64,000 nucleotides of DNA, from the NCBI GenBank assembly GCA_016795425.1, contig JAEUHG010000030.1:51372-115371 (forward strand), in the 5' to 3' direction. Shown here in pieces: positions 17,074 to 25,091 of the stretch; position 1 is the first letter of the stretch; the number at the start of each line of letters is the position of its first letter. Made by a program: the position numbers and the translations under genes. A model generated the notes under the pieces. That model had not been told where the DNA came from. It ran no database searches and saw only the letters and a list, made by a program, of their open reading frames with translations. This stretch comes from Verrucomicrobiales bacterium (lineage in GTDB: Bacteria > Verrucomicrobiota > Verrucomicrobiia > Limisphaerales > CAIMTB01).

Positions 17074-19038
17074 ATGAACCCACGCCCTTGTCTTACACAC
17101 CGCCGCTCCCTCCCGCACCGCCCAGCGCGCCGTTCCGGGCGGACCGGATCGTTCCTCCGCCACACCCTCGCCTTCCTGCTGGTGGGCATGTCGGCGACCA
17201 GTCGTGCAGAGGCCATCCCACAACAAATCCCCTACCATGGACACGTCGCCGTTGGCGAAGTGCCCTTCCAGGGCAACGGTCTTTTCAAGTTCGCCCTCGT
17301 CAGCCCTGATGCCTCGCAAACGTTCTGGCGCAACAGCCCTGACACCAATCCTGTCGACGGCGTTCCCGACGACGCCATTGCGGTGGCGGTCGACCAGGGT
17401 GTCTTCTTCGTGCAACTGGGTGACACGTCGGTTCCCAACATGACGCAACCGATCGGCCCTGGCGTCTTTGCCGCCGGAACGGCCAAGCTAAGGATCTGGT
17501 TCAGCGACGGGACCAATAGCTTCTCACTCCTCTCGCCCGACCAACCGTTTGGAAGCGTCCCCTACGCACTGGTTGCCGCGACACTCTCCAACAACCCTGT
17601 CCTCACGACCGGCGGCGATAACATCGCCATCGGAAATCCGGGCGTCGCCGGCGACACGGGCACGATCCGCATCGGCACACCCGGCACCCACCATGCAACC
17701 TATCTGGCCGGCGCTGTGAAGGCCGAACGCTTCGAAGGTGACGGCAGCGCCCTGACGGGTGTGCCAGGCACGCTGCGCAGCACGGAAAACGTCGTCGGTT
17801 GGGGCGATGGGCGATACGGTCAAAACCAGGGGCCGCCGAATCTGAACCATGCGACCGCAATCGCGGCAGGTTTTTGGCATTGCCTGGCGCTCAAACCGGA
17901 CAGCTCCGTGGTCGTTTGGGGAGGTGGAGAATTTGGTGCACTCGACATGCCCCCAGGTCTGAGCAATGTCGTCGCCATTTCTGCGTCGCAATTCCACAGC
18001 GTCGTCCTGAAACAGGACGGGACCGTGGTCGAATGGGGCGCAGGAGCCACCGATTCCACCAACATCCCGTCTCCGGCCGGCGGGTTCGTTAGGGCTGCTG
18101 CAGGCGCGTTCTTCACCATTGGCATCAAGCGGGACGGAACCGTGACCGTATGGGGTGACAACACCTACGGGCAACAAGCCATCCCGGGCGGTTTGGATTC
18201 CGTGGTCGAAGTTGCCGCTGGTTACGGCCACTGCCTCGCCTTGAGACAGGATGGCACCGTCGTCGCCTGGGGCGCCAACGACTCTAGCCAGGCCACCGTG
18301 CCGGCCGGCCTTACCGGCGTTCAGGCAATCGCCGCCGGGGACTCCCACAGCCTCGCATTGCGAAAGGATGGGACGATCGTCGCATGGGGAGCGAATTCCG
18401 AAGGGGAAACGAACCTCCCACCAGGCTTGACTAACGTCGTAGCCATTAACGGTGGCCGAGGCCATTCCATCGCCCTGAAACGGGACGGGACGGCGGTGGC
18501 CTGGGGCTTTGATGAATTCGGAGAAACCCAGGTCCCTTCGGGTCTGAGCGGACTCACGGCCGTCGCCATTGGCAGCTGGCACGCGCTGGCCATTCAACCT
18601 CTGTCTCGAGTCGACAGTAGTCTCGTAGTGGCGGGCAATGTCTCCGCCCAGGCCTTTCTCACCACCAGCGATCGCCACGCCAAACAAGCGTTCTCAGCCG
18701 TCGATCCGGAGTCGGTTCTCACGCGGGTCGCCGGACTGCCCATCACCGAATGGAGTTTTCAAAACGCTCCCGGCACCCGGCACCTCGGTCCCATGGCCCA
18801 GGATTTTCGCGCGGCGTTCGGACTTGGCCCCGACGACCGCCACATCGCCACCGTGGACGCCGACGGCGTGGCACTGGCGGCGATTCAAGGTCTCAACCGC
18901 AAAGTGGAGAACCAAACGAAGGAACTCCAATTGCGCGACGCGCGAATCGACCACTTGGAAGCTGAGTTGGTTGAACTCAAACGGTTGGTCCTCCAAAGGG
19001 CGCCCCAATCGATCCCGGCTTCGGAGGAGACCCGATGA
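17074..19038 (+). CDS. RCC1-repeat, tail-fibre-like surface protein with C-terminal S74 chaperone
   Basis: 654 aa from the ATG at 17074; the open frame upstream to 16816 precedes the signal peptide (FLRHTLAFLLVGMSATSRA) and was rejected. Residues ~48-170 form a domain of secreted Verrucomicrobia-type proteins. Residues ~180-230 carry fibre-spacer motifs (NIAIGNPGVAG; GDGSALTGVPG). Residues ~240-508 hold about six RCC1-like blades of ~44 residues with V-V-x-WG and H-S/C-x-A-L-K/R-x-DGT. At 530-575 comes a Peptidase_S74 intramolecular chaperone (TTS532DRHAK537..., LGPMAQDF), then a coiled coil (~605-642). In known S74 proteins the chaperone trimerises the fibre and cleaves itself off before the Ser. 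The stop overlaps the next gene's start (ATGA). Confidence 0.85.
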   Translation: MNPRPCLTHRRSLPHRPARRSGRTGSFLRHTLAFLLVGMSATSRAEAIPQQIPYHGHVAVGEVPFQGNGLFKFALVSPDASQTFWRNSPDTNPVDGVPDDAIAVAVDQGVFFVQLGDTSVPNMTQPIGPGVFAAGTAKLRIWFSDGTNSFSLLSPDQPFGSVPYALVAATLSNNPVLTTGGDNIAIGNPGVAGDTGTIRIGTPGTHHATYLAGAVKAERFEGDGSALTGVPGTLRSTENVVGWGDGRYGQNQGPPNLNHATAIAAGFWHCLALKPDSSVVVWGGGEFGALDMPPGLSNVVAISASQFHSVVLKQDGTVVEWGAGATDSTNIPSPAGGFVRAAAGAFFTIGIKRDGTVTVWGDNTYGQQAIPGGLDSVVEVAAGYGHCLALRQDGTVVAWGANDSSQATVPAGLTGVQAIAAGDSHSLALRKDGTIVAWGANSEGETNLPPGLTNVVAINGGRGHSIALKRDGTAVAWGFDEFGETQVPSGLSGLTAVAIGSWHALAIQPLSRVDSSLVVAGNVSAQAFLTTSDRHAKQAFSAVDPESVLTRVAGLPITEWSFQNAPGTRHLGPMAQDFRAAFGLGPDDRHIATVDADGVALAAIQGLNRKVENQTKELQLRDARIDHLEAELVELKRLVLQRAPQSIPASEETR

Positions 19039-19493
19039 ATCTCCGTTCCTTGCTCATCAGTGCCATGCTTCTGCCTGGCACCAGCCCGTCGATTCGTGCC
19101 CAGGCGATCCAGGATGGTGGCGGCTTTCAACTGACCGGGGCCGTGGTCGGCGGAGGCGGTGCCGCCTCCAGCGACACCATCCATTTGGTCGGAGCCGTTC
19201 CCTCGGGCGGTTCCGGCTTCTCAACTGGAGGATCCTACACTCTCCGCTCTGGGGCTGTGGCCGTCGTGCGGAAACGCCCCTCGATCGCCCCGGTCGTGTT
19301 GACGGCGCGCTGGACGCCGAATCATGACACCGTCCTGGAATGGTCTGGAGATGCCAGCGGCTATATCCTCGAATTCAGCGCGTCGGTGGGTGCCGACGCC
19401 CTTTGGTCGCCGGTCAGCCCGCAACCGTCGGGCACCTCCGTCACTGTGACCAGCCTGGGACCCGTGCGCTTCTTCCGACTGCGCCGTCCGTAA
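19035..19493 (+). CDS. Small secreted protein, translationally coupled to the RCC1/S74 protein
   Basis: 152 aa. Its ATG (19035) overlaps the upstream TGA, with a strong GGAGGAG ribosome-binding site inside the previous gene, so translation is probably coupled. It has a signal peptide (MNLRSLLISAMLLPGTSPSIRA), then a Gly/Ser-rich region (residues ~28-75) and a small beta-rich C-terminal domain (LTARWTPNHDTVLEWSG...) ending FFRLRRP. I do not recognise the family. Given the coupling, it could be a partner or base of the fibre-like protein. Confidence 0.75.
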   Translation: MNLRSLLISAMLLPGTSPSIRAQAIQDGGGFQLTGAVVGGGGAASSDTIHLVGAVPSGGSGFSTGGSYTLRSGAVAVVRKRPSIAPVVLTARWTPNHDTVLEWSGDASGYILEFSASVGADALWSPVSPQPSGTSVTVTSLGPVRFFRLRRP

Positions 19494-19671
19494 GGCGTAT
19501 TTTCTCGATTCGATGGTTCATCCGAGTTCCGACCCATTGAAGGACAACCACCAAGACCAACGTCCAGATGAGAACACCCAGGATGATTCCGAACCGCGTG
19601 GCGGAGCAAAGTTTCCCGGCCTGGCTAACCGAGGCGACGAGCAGGCCACACATGCCGATCGCCCACAACAC
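19441..19671 (-). pseudogene. Possible remnant of a small membrane protein
   Basis: On the minus strand a frame encodes two convincing hydrophobic segments (LLWAIGMCGLLVASVS and FGIILGVLIWTLVLVVVLQWV) followed by TRMNHRIEKIRL. It has no good start codon (TTG or an internal ATG only), abuts the REP-like element upstream, and its tail overlaps the end of the coupled secreted gene on the other strand. This looks more like a decayed or truncated gene than chance, but I cannot name it. Confidence 0.35.
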
Positions 19672-19673
19672 CG

Positions 19674-19831
19674 GAAGAGGACAATGGGGTCACATCTAAA
19701 TTGAAGAGGACAATGGGGTCACATCTAAATTGTGTACTTTTTGGGTTGGCGATTCGCGATTCCACCTCACAATTGTCCATAATTTAGATGTGACCCCGTT
19801 GCCTTTACCCCGTTGCCTCCGTTGCCTTTAC
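19674..19831. repeat. REP-like palindromic element, family A, copy 1
   Basis: Two convergent arms share AATGGGGTCACATCTAAATT and its complement AATTTAGATGTGACCCCGTT, separated by ~55 bases including TGTGTACTTTTTGGGTTGGC. The left arm is tandemly duplicated: a 29-base unit at 19674-19702 is repeated exactly at 19703-19731. The right end repeats GTTGCCTTTA. The element is nearly identical to 21667-21771. Confidence 0.9.
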
Positions 19832-20120
19832 CTGAGCCTTCACATCGTTCATCAGCTTCTGTGGGCCTGCGCCGTCTCAAGTGGAAGAGAACTTCGCCTC
19901 GCCATGTGAGCCGTCGGGATCGAGCGGCTGCATGCCTCCGACGCCCTCCAATGCCTCCTCAACCGGGACAAGCATGGCTTCTTCCATAGTCTTGTGAGGT
20001 CGCGCCTCGGTGCCTAAGCAGTACCGAAAGCGGGCGCGTTCCCGGTCGTTGCCATCGTCGTCGGCGCCGATGCGGGACGAACGCTTGCCCGAATCCCACA
20101 CCAACGATCATTCTCAACTA
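19832..20120. other. Gap without a recognisable gene
   Basis: A minus-strand frame at 19877-20104 encodes a hydrophilic peptide (...EEAMLVPVEEALEGVGG...) with no family I recognise and no ribosome-binding site. It may be a gene remnant next to the REP element or chance. Nothing else is visible before the propeller gene. Confidence 0.3.
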
Positions 20121-21617
20121 ATGATCTGGCTTTCGAGAATCCGACCTCGCCTCGTATTCCTGGCCATCCTCTTCTTGCGGCCATTCTCGACGCCGATTGA
20201 CGCCGCGACAGGGTCTATCTTCTTCAATGGGGCAGAATCATCGGTGGCGCCGATCACTCTCCGCCGCGTCAACGCCGACGGCACGGGATTGAGGATCGTA
20301 CCGGTCGCCCTCCCGGAACCCGCATTCCCGGTGGTTTCCCGCGATGGACGACGCTTGCTCCTGACTTCCGGGGACCCCGGACGCCCCTTCAAACTCAGTC
20401 GGAATATCTTCAGCCTGGATCTGACTACGGGCGGCATTAATAAGGTGACCGGATTCGAAGATTCCGTGCGCACCGGCGCCGGCCCGCTGGTAACGCTGAC
20501 CAATGGCGTGGCAGCGCAGACGAACGACGCCTCGTGGACGTCGTACACGATTCACTTTCCGTATCACAAAGCGTTCTCCCCCAATGGACAACAGGTTGCG
20601 GTCATGGACCTTCCTCGCTCGGGCGGCAGCACTCTGAGCGTTTCGCGGACCAATGCTGCCACGGAACAGTTCCTCGGCGGAGGCCGGTCGCCCTTCCTGG
20701 AGGTTTATCCCGCGGCCGGACCGAATCCCCTTGGCCAACTGCTCTTCGGCGGCGGCATTCGCACAGGGAATAACCAGGGTGGCGATGGCGTCGATTGGCA
20801 CCCTCAGCGGGCCGAGGTCGTCGGGGCATTCCGAGATGATATTCCAGTCACTGGGACATCGGGCGTCAGCGGTTCTGAGGGAACCGTGATCGCCGTCTTC
20901 GCGACCGACGGCCGGCTCGATCCCTTTCTTCGCAAGCTGACCCGGCCATCGGGTATCTGGGACTCCTATGTCGATATATTCACGTCGATTCTAGTTAGAG
21001 CCGACGAGAACGACTATGCCCCGGCGATTTCGCCCGATGGTACCCGCGTGGCTTATGTGCGGCACACGATCCGGTTCGACACCCGGGTGAGTTCCCTAAA
21101 CAACCTCCCGGCGCTCTGCGCGATACGAGTGATCAACTATGACGGAACCGGAGACCGTGAGGTGCTCCGGCTGGCGGACGGTTTGTGGATTACTCGGGTG
21201 GCGTGGTCGCCGGACGGAACCGAGCTCGCGTTTGACATGGCGCCGCAACTGTTCTCACAAGGCGCTCCGTTACTCTCTGGAGACATCACGCGTTCGGAGA
21301 TTCATGTCGTGCGTGCGGATGGCTCCTCGCCGCGGCGTTTGGTTTTGGCTCCGGCGGCGTACCCGACTTGGTCCCCTCTTGGAGAAGCCCCGGCGCCGGT
21401 TCCCCCGACCGTAGGATTCCGCCGCGACGGCACGCGGTTCGAATTACGGATCGACCAACTTGACCCGGGTTCGAGCTTCGTCGTGGAAGGGACGACGAGC
21501 CTGGCCAACTCGAACTGGGAATCGCTGGGCGCCTTCACGTCGGGTGGTTCCACGCATTTCATCACCATCACACCGAACACCAATGCGGTGAACGCCTTTT
21601 ATCGGGTGCGCCGCTAG
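20121..21617 (+). CDS. Secreted TolB/PD40-type beta-propeller protein
   Basis: 498 aa from the ATG at 20121 (MIWLSRIRPRLVFLAILFL...), which starts a signal peptide; in-frame DNA upstream looks non-coding. PD40-like blades are visible (NADGTGLRIV; ISPDGTRVAYVRH; WSPDGTELAFD; ADGSSPRRLV followed by AYPTWSP). After ~residue 425 comes a beta-rich C-terminal domain with FVVEGTTSLANSNWESLG and the ending FYRVRR, similar in style to the ends at 19493 and 34341. It is probably a periplasmic or cell-surface binding protein; the ligand is unknown. The gene sits between two copies of the same REP-like element. Confidence 0.75.
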   Translation: MIWLSRIRPRLVFLAILFLRPFSTPIDAATGSIFFNGAESSVAPITLRRVNADGTGLRIVPVALPEPAFPVVSRDGRRLLLTSGDPGRPFKLSRNIFSLDLTTGGINKVTGFEDSVRTGAGPLVTLTNGVAAQTNDASWTSYTIHFPYHKAFSPNGQQVAVMDLPRSGGSTLSVSRTNAATEQFLGGGRSPFLEVYPAAGPNPLGQLLFGGGIRTGNNQGGDGVDWHPQRAEVVGAFRDDIPVTGTSGVSGSEGTVIAVFATDGRLDPFLRKLTRPSGIWDSYVDIFTSILVRADENDYAPAISPDGTRVAYVRHTIRFDTRVSSLNNLPALCAIRVINYDGTGDREVLRLADGLWITRVAWSPDGTELAFDMAPQLFSQGAPLLSGDITRSEIHVVRADGSSPRRLVLAPAAYPTWSPLGEAPAPVPPTVGFRRDGTRFELRIDQLDPGSSFVVEGTTSLANSNWESLGAFTSGGSTHFITITPNTNAVNAFYRVRR

Positions 21618-21666
21618 GAGAAGTATCTCCATGATTTAAAGTGAGAACGGTGTCCGGCCTGATTCA

Positions 21667-21771
21667 GAGGAGGACAATGGGGTCACATCTAAATTGTGTA
21701 CTTTTTGGGTTGGCGATTCGCGATTCCACCTCAAAATTGTCAACAATTTAGATGTGACCTCGTTGCCTTTA
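21667..21771. repeat. REP-like palindromic element, family A, copy 2
   Basis: It has the same two inverted arms and ~55-base spacer as copy 1, in the same orientation and without the 29-base duplication. Differences are a few bases in the right half (for example CTCGTTGCC instead of CCCGTTGCC). Together the copies bracket the propeller gene as direct repeats about 2 kb apart. Confidence 0.9.
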
Positions 21772-22033
21772 GAAATCGGCCATTGGGGGGACAGGCTCTT
21801 CTCTAGAGGCGCGTCCAATTGCCTTCTTGGCTCGTGCCAACATCGTAGTCCCCGGGATCTTCATCTCTCTCTCGTGGCCGCGAAACGCTGAATGGTGACG
21901 CACATCCGAGAAAATTATTGAGATGCACGACCTTTGCTGCGTCAAGGGATCGACGCCGGGCGACGGTTCTTTGGCCCGCCGTCAAAGCGCGCCAGTAAGG
22001 CGAGGGAGCCATCGAACGCGACTGGCCCCAACC
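21772..22033. other. Intergenic, nothing recognised
   Basis: This stretch lies between the REP-like element and the end of the ADP-ribosylglycohydrolase gene. Composition is mixed and frames are short. I see no RNA gene, terminator-like hairpin or conserved coding signature. Confidence 0.4.
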
Positions 22034-23290
22034 TCACCGCGTTTCCGGCCAACGATAGGCCAGCTTCCCATCGACCTCCGTCTTCTGTCCGCCTTCTCGT
22101 AGGATCGCCTTTTCCGCGATTACCACCGTGCGCTCGACCAGGTCGGAAATCCGGCTGTGCACCGGCAGTTCGTCGCGACTGGTGTTGATATAGGAATCAT
22201 TGAACGGTTTGTCCCAGGGTTTCTCCTCGGGAACACAATCCCGAGTCAAGGACCTGGGAATCACCCCGGCCCCACGCATCACTCCCAAAAGGCCGCCCAC
22301 CGTCGCCGATTGGTTGTCACAGTCGTATCCGGCGCTGACCGCGATCCCCACCGATCTCATGAAGTCGCCCTCCCCATGAAGCACAGCGAGCACCCCGCAG
22401 AGGCCGTTTACGAGCGACGAGACGACCGACACCGGCGCGGCATAGTCCCCTTTCACGTACCGAAAATACTTCGCGTGCACCTTCTGCCGCGTCGCTTTCC
22501 AATCATCCCGCGCCTCGGCGTGCCAGCGCAGAACGTCCTCCACACCCTCATGAAAGGGGCTGGTGACCGGGATGAACTTCAGCGCGGACCGGACCAAGGT
22601 TTCCGGGCTGGTTTCAAAGAACGCCTCGCTGAACATCACCCCGTACAAAACCGTCGGATGAACGCCCCAGTCATCGCTAGTGATGCGGGCACCCCATTCG
22701 GCCCGACGCGCCGCCTGTTCCGGCAACCCGGGATAAAAGGCACTCCAGATCTCGTTCACGAGTTGCGGATCGATTTGGAACCAATTCGGGTTGTTCGCCT
22801 TCTTGCCCGTCTCCGGCGGGATCAGGCCCTTCGACATCAGGTTGCGCGCGGTGCGGTTGGCCACCCAGATGCGACGATTGATGTGCCTCTTCCAAACCTC
22901 GGCGATCTGGGGGTAATCAATGTCCAATCCATAGCGCTCCACCGCATGGAGCGTGACGAATTCAATGTCCGTATCGTCATCGCTAAAGGCCCCGTCGAAT
23001 TCGGTGAAGAGAAAGGGCACGTATCCCCGCGAATCTTTGGAGTTCAACCGAAGAGTCCCGGCGTCAAACGGCGTGTAGTAGCGGTCGACAATCACCGGAA
23101 TGGGTTCATCGACGTAGACCGTCTCGAAGGGAAACCCGAGATAGTTGCCAGCCATTTGCCCGATCCAAAACCCGGAGACTTTTTCCACCAGCGCCTCGCG
23201 CGTCAGCACGCGGACCGCCCCTTCACCCCGGAACGCGGCACCCACCACCAGCCCCGACACCACCATCATCGGCAACAGAGGCACGTTCAT
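22034..23290 (-). CDS. Exported ADP-ribosylglycohydrolase-family protein
   Basis: 418 aa from the ATG at 23290 (MNVPLLPMMVVSGLVVGAAFRGEGA, a signal-peptide-like start); in-frame sequence upstream was not accepted. Family marks are GFWIGQMAGNYLGFPFE near the N-terminus, the metal-binding SDDDTDIEF, and near the C-terminus GYDCDNQSATVGGLLGVM, matching the second metal-binding G-x-D-x-D-x-x-A-x-x-G-x-x-G pattern. Classical members remove ADP-ribose from proteins in the cytoplasm. Exported PVC versions have no established substrate, so a different N- or O-glycosidic target is possible. Confidence 0.85.
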   Translation of the reverse strand: MNVPLLPMMVVSGLVVGAAFRGEGAVRVLTREALVEKVSGFWIGQMAGNYLGFPFETVYVDEPIPVIVDRYYTPFDAGTLRLNSKDSRGYVPFLFTEFDGAFSDDDTDIEFVTLHAVERYGLDIDYPQIAEVWKRHINRRIWVANRTARNLMSKGLIPPETGKKANNPNWFQIDPQLVNEIWSAFYPGLPEQAARRAEWGARITSDDWGVHPTVLYGVMFSEAFFETSPETLVRSALKFIPVTSPFHEGVEDVLRWHAEARDDWKATRQKVHAKYFRYVKGDYAAPVSVVSSLVNGLCGVLAVLHGEGDFMRSVGIAVSAGYDCDNQSATVGGLLGVMRGAGVIPRSLTRDCVPEEKPWDKPFNDSYINTSRDELPVHSRISDLVERTVVIAEKAILREGGQKTEVDGKLAYRWPETR

Positions 23291-23463
23291 TCGTGCGACC
23301 GTACCGACAAGCCCATGGCACAGCAATCGGTCGTCCCCACCCAGGGATCGAGGAACGCGGACTGTCCCGGCACGCAACAGGTTGGCTCCTGACAAACCCG
23401 CAGGTAGGCCCTGGTTCTCCGTCCGTGTGCGGATCGGAATGGACCAGCGAGCTCTCCATGCAT

Positions 23464-23563
23464 CTCCGAACCCAGCACACCTCGTCGCGACTCGACGAAG
23501 GCGACCTTACTGGACCCATTTTAAAATCAGGTCGAGCCTGTCGCGCTGCGACAGGGCAATCGC
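23464..23563. repeat. Dispersed two-hairpin repeat, family C, copy 1
   Basis: About 100 bases aligning, with roughly three quarters identity by eye, to 53977-54076 and in the same orientation. It contains CTCGTCG...CGACGAA and a perfect 8-bp stem with 3-base loop, CCTGTCGCGCTGCGACAGG, at 23537-23555. It lies in the 391-bp divergent region between the ADP-ribosylglycohydrolase and the Gfo/Idh gene. Confidence 0.7.
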
Positions 23564-23681
23564 ACCCTCTGCAGTTCTGAACGGCACGGGCGGCTTCCCA
23601 AGACCCTCCGAATCCAAGGGAATCAGGTTGCTCCGTCGGGTTCAACTTGTCGCCCTTGCCAGCCCCCGGCATCGTCCGCGC

Positions 23682-24977
23682 ATGACTCCCATCCGCCGCC
23701 GCAGCTTCCTCAAGACGACCCTCGTTGCCGCCTCGACCCTGGCCGCTGCTCCCGGAGTCCTCAGCGCCGCCACCGCACCCGATCGCAAACTCCGATTCGG
23801 ACTTATCGGTTGCGGTTGGTACGGCATGGTGGACGTCGAAGCCGCCTTCAAAGTCGGCGGTGTCGAGGTGCTGGGCATCTGTGACGTCGACAGTGCCCAC
23901 CTCGACCAGGTCGCCGACAAAATCGCCAAACTTCAAGGTACCCGCCCCCGGACTTTCAAGCATCATGCCGATTTGCTCGCCATGGATGGACTCGACGCCT
24001 TGATCATCGCGTCGCCCCCTCAATGGCACGCCCTGCACCTGATCGCGGCGTTGGATCGCGGCCTCGACGTCTACTGCGAGAAGCCGCTCGCCTACGATAT
24101 CCGCGAATGCCGGGCCATGGCCGACGCCGTAAAACGCAGCGGGCGCATCGTGCAGATCGGGTTCCAACGTCGACAAAGCCCTGCGTTCCAGGCCGTGCGC
24201 GACCATATTCAGGCTGGAAATGCCGGGAAGATTGTCTGCGCCGAGGCCACCATCAACTACACGGCCGGCACCCAGGACCCCGCACCGCAGAATCCGCCCG
24301 CCACTCTCGACTGGGACCTTTGGTGCGGTCCGGCGCCCAAGATTCCGTATAGCCCCCAGGTGGGTCACTTCAACTGGCGCCTCGAGAAGACAACCGGGCA
24401 AGGCCACCTCGTGGATTGGGGCATCCACCTGATCGACGCCACGCGCATGATCCTGGGCGAATCGGCGCCGCGCACCATTGCCGCCAGCGGCGGTCTCTAC
24501 CAACTCAAGGGACGCATCACCACCCCGGACGTCCTCACCGTCCATTTCGACTTTGCCTCCTGCCCCGTCACATGGCGGCACCGCATCTGGGGTGCCGAGG
24601 AATACACCCCCGAAGTCTCGAACGGGATCTTCATCTATGGCGAAAAGCAGACCCTCTTCGTCACCGACGATCGCTGGGTGGTGATTCCCAAGGGAAAGAA
24701 TTCCGAGCGTCAGGTGAACAAGGTTGCGGCCGACGCGGGAAGGCTACACATGGCGGAGTTCCTCGAAGCGGTTCGCTCCCGGCGCCAACCCGGTTGCCCG
24801 ATCGAAGAAGGCGTGCTGTCCACCACAGCCGTCAAGTTGGCCATGATCTCCTATGACACGGAAACCCGGATCTCCTGGGACGCGACTCACGAGAAGGTCC
24901 TCGACAATCCGGCGGCGGCCAAACTCCTCAAGCGCGACTACCGCAAGCCGTGGAAACATCCGCACCGCGGAGCATAA
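23682..24977 (+). CDS. Tat-exported Gfo/Idh/MocA-family oxidoreductase
   Basis: 431 aa from the ATG at 23682. The leader MTPIRRRSFLKTTLVAAS is a twin-arginine signal, consistent with export of a folded NAD(P)-loaded enzyme. The Rossmann motif is GLIGCGWYG; the family lysine is in EKPLAYD; the C-terminal domain includes WDLWCGPAPKIPY and WDWG-like WGIHLIDATRM. Relatives oxidise or reduce sugars and inositols, or act as glycosidases through redox chemistry. The specific substrate is unknown. The gene converges with the ABC-F gene. Confidence 0.88.
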   Translation: MTPIRRRSFLKTTLVAASTLAAAPGVLSAATAPDRKLRFGLIGCGWYGMVDVEAAFKVGGVEVLGICDVDSAHLDQVADKIAKLQGTRPRTFKHHADLLAMDGLDALIIASPPQWHALHLIAALDRGLDVYCEKPLAYDIRECRAMADAVKRSGRIVQIGFQRRQSPAFQAVRDHIQAGNAGKIVCAEATINYTAGTQDPAPQNPPATLDWDLWCGPAPKIPYSPQVGHFNWRLEKTTGQGHLVDWGIHLIDATRMILGESAPRTIAASGGLYQLKGRITTPDVLTVHFDFASCPVTWRHRIWGAEEYTPEVSNGIFIYGEKQTLFVTDDRWVVIPKGKNSERQVNKVAADAGRLHMAEFLEAVRSRRQPGCPIEEGVLSTTAVKLAMISYDTETRISWDATHEKVLDNPAAAKLLKRDYRKPWKHPHRGA

Positions 24978-25024
24978 TCCCACGGTCGAGGATCATGAAC
25001 CGAGCAGAGGCCACGTCACGCCGG

Positions 25025-25084
25025 ACCACGACGTGTCTCCATGGCGCTGCGGGGTCAGAAGGAGGCAGGACGTGCTCCTGCCCC
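25025..25084. repeat. Dispersed repeat family D, copy 1, with hairpin (possible bidirectional terminator)
   Basis: Bases 25025-25050 match 58373-58398 at 22 of 26 positions (GTGTCTCCATGGCGCTGC versus GTGTCCCCACGGCGCTGC at the core). It is followed by a perfect 7-bp stem with a 5-base loop (GGCAGGA-CGTGC-TCCTGCC, 25064-25082). It sits between the convergent Gfo/Idh and ABC-F genes, where it could stop both transcripts, but there is no T-run on either side. Confidence 0.5.
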
Positions 25085-25091
25085 GCCGCGA

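Noticed and set aside
17524..18687. Long minus-strand open frame opposite the RCC1 repeats
   Set aside because: It mirrors the RCC1 repeat periodicity and has no domain of its own.
22157..24581. Long antisense frames over the ADP-ribosylglycohydrolase and Gfo/Idh genes
   Set aside because: Both real genes show family motifs along their whole length.
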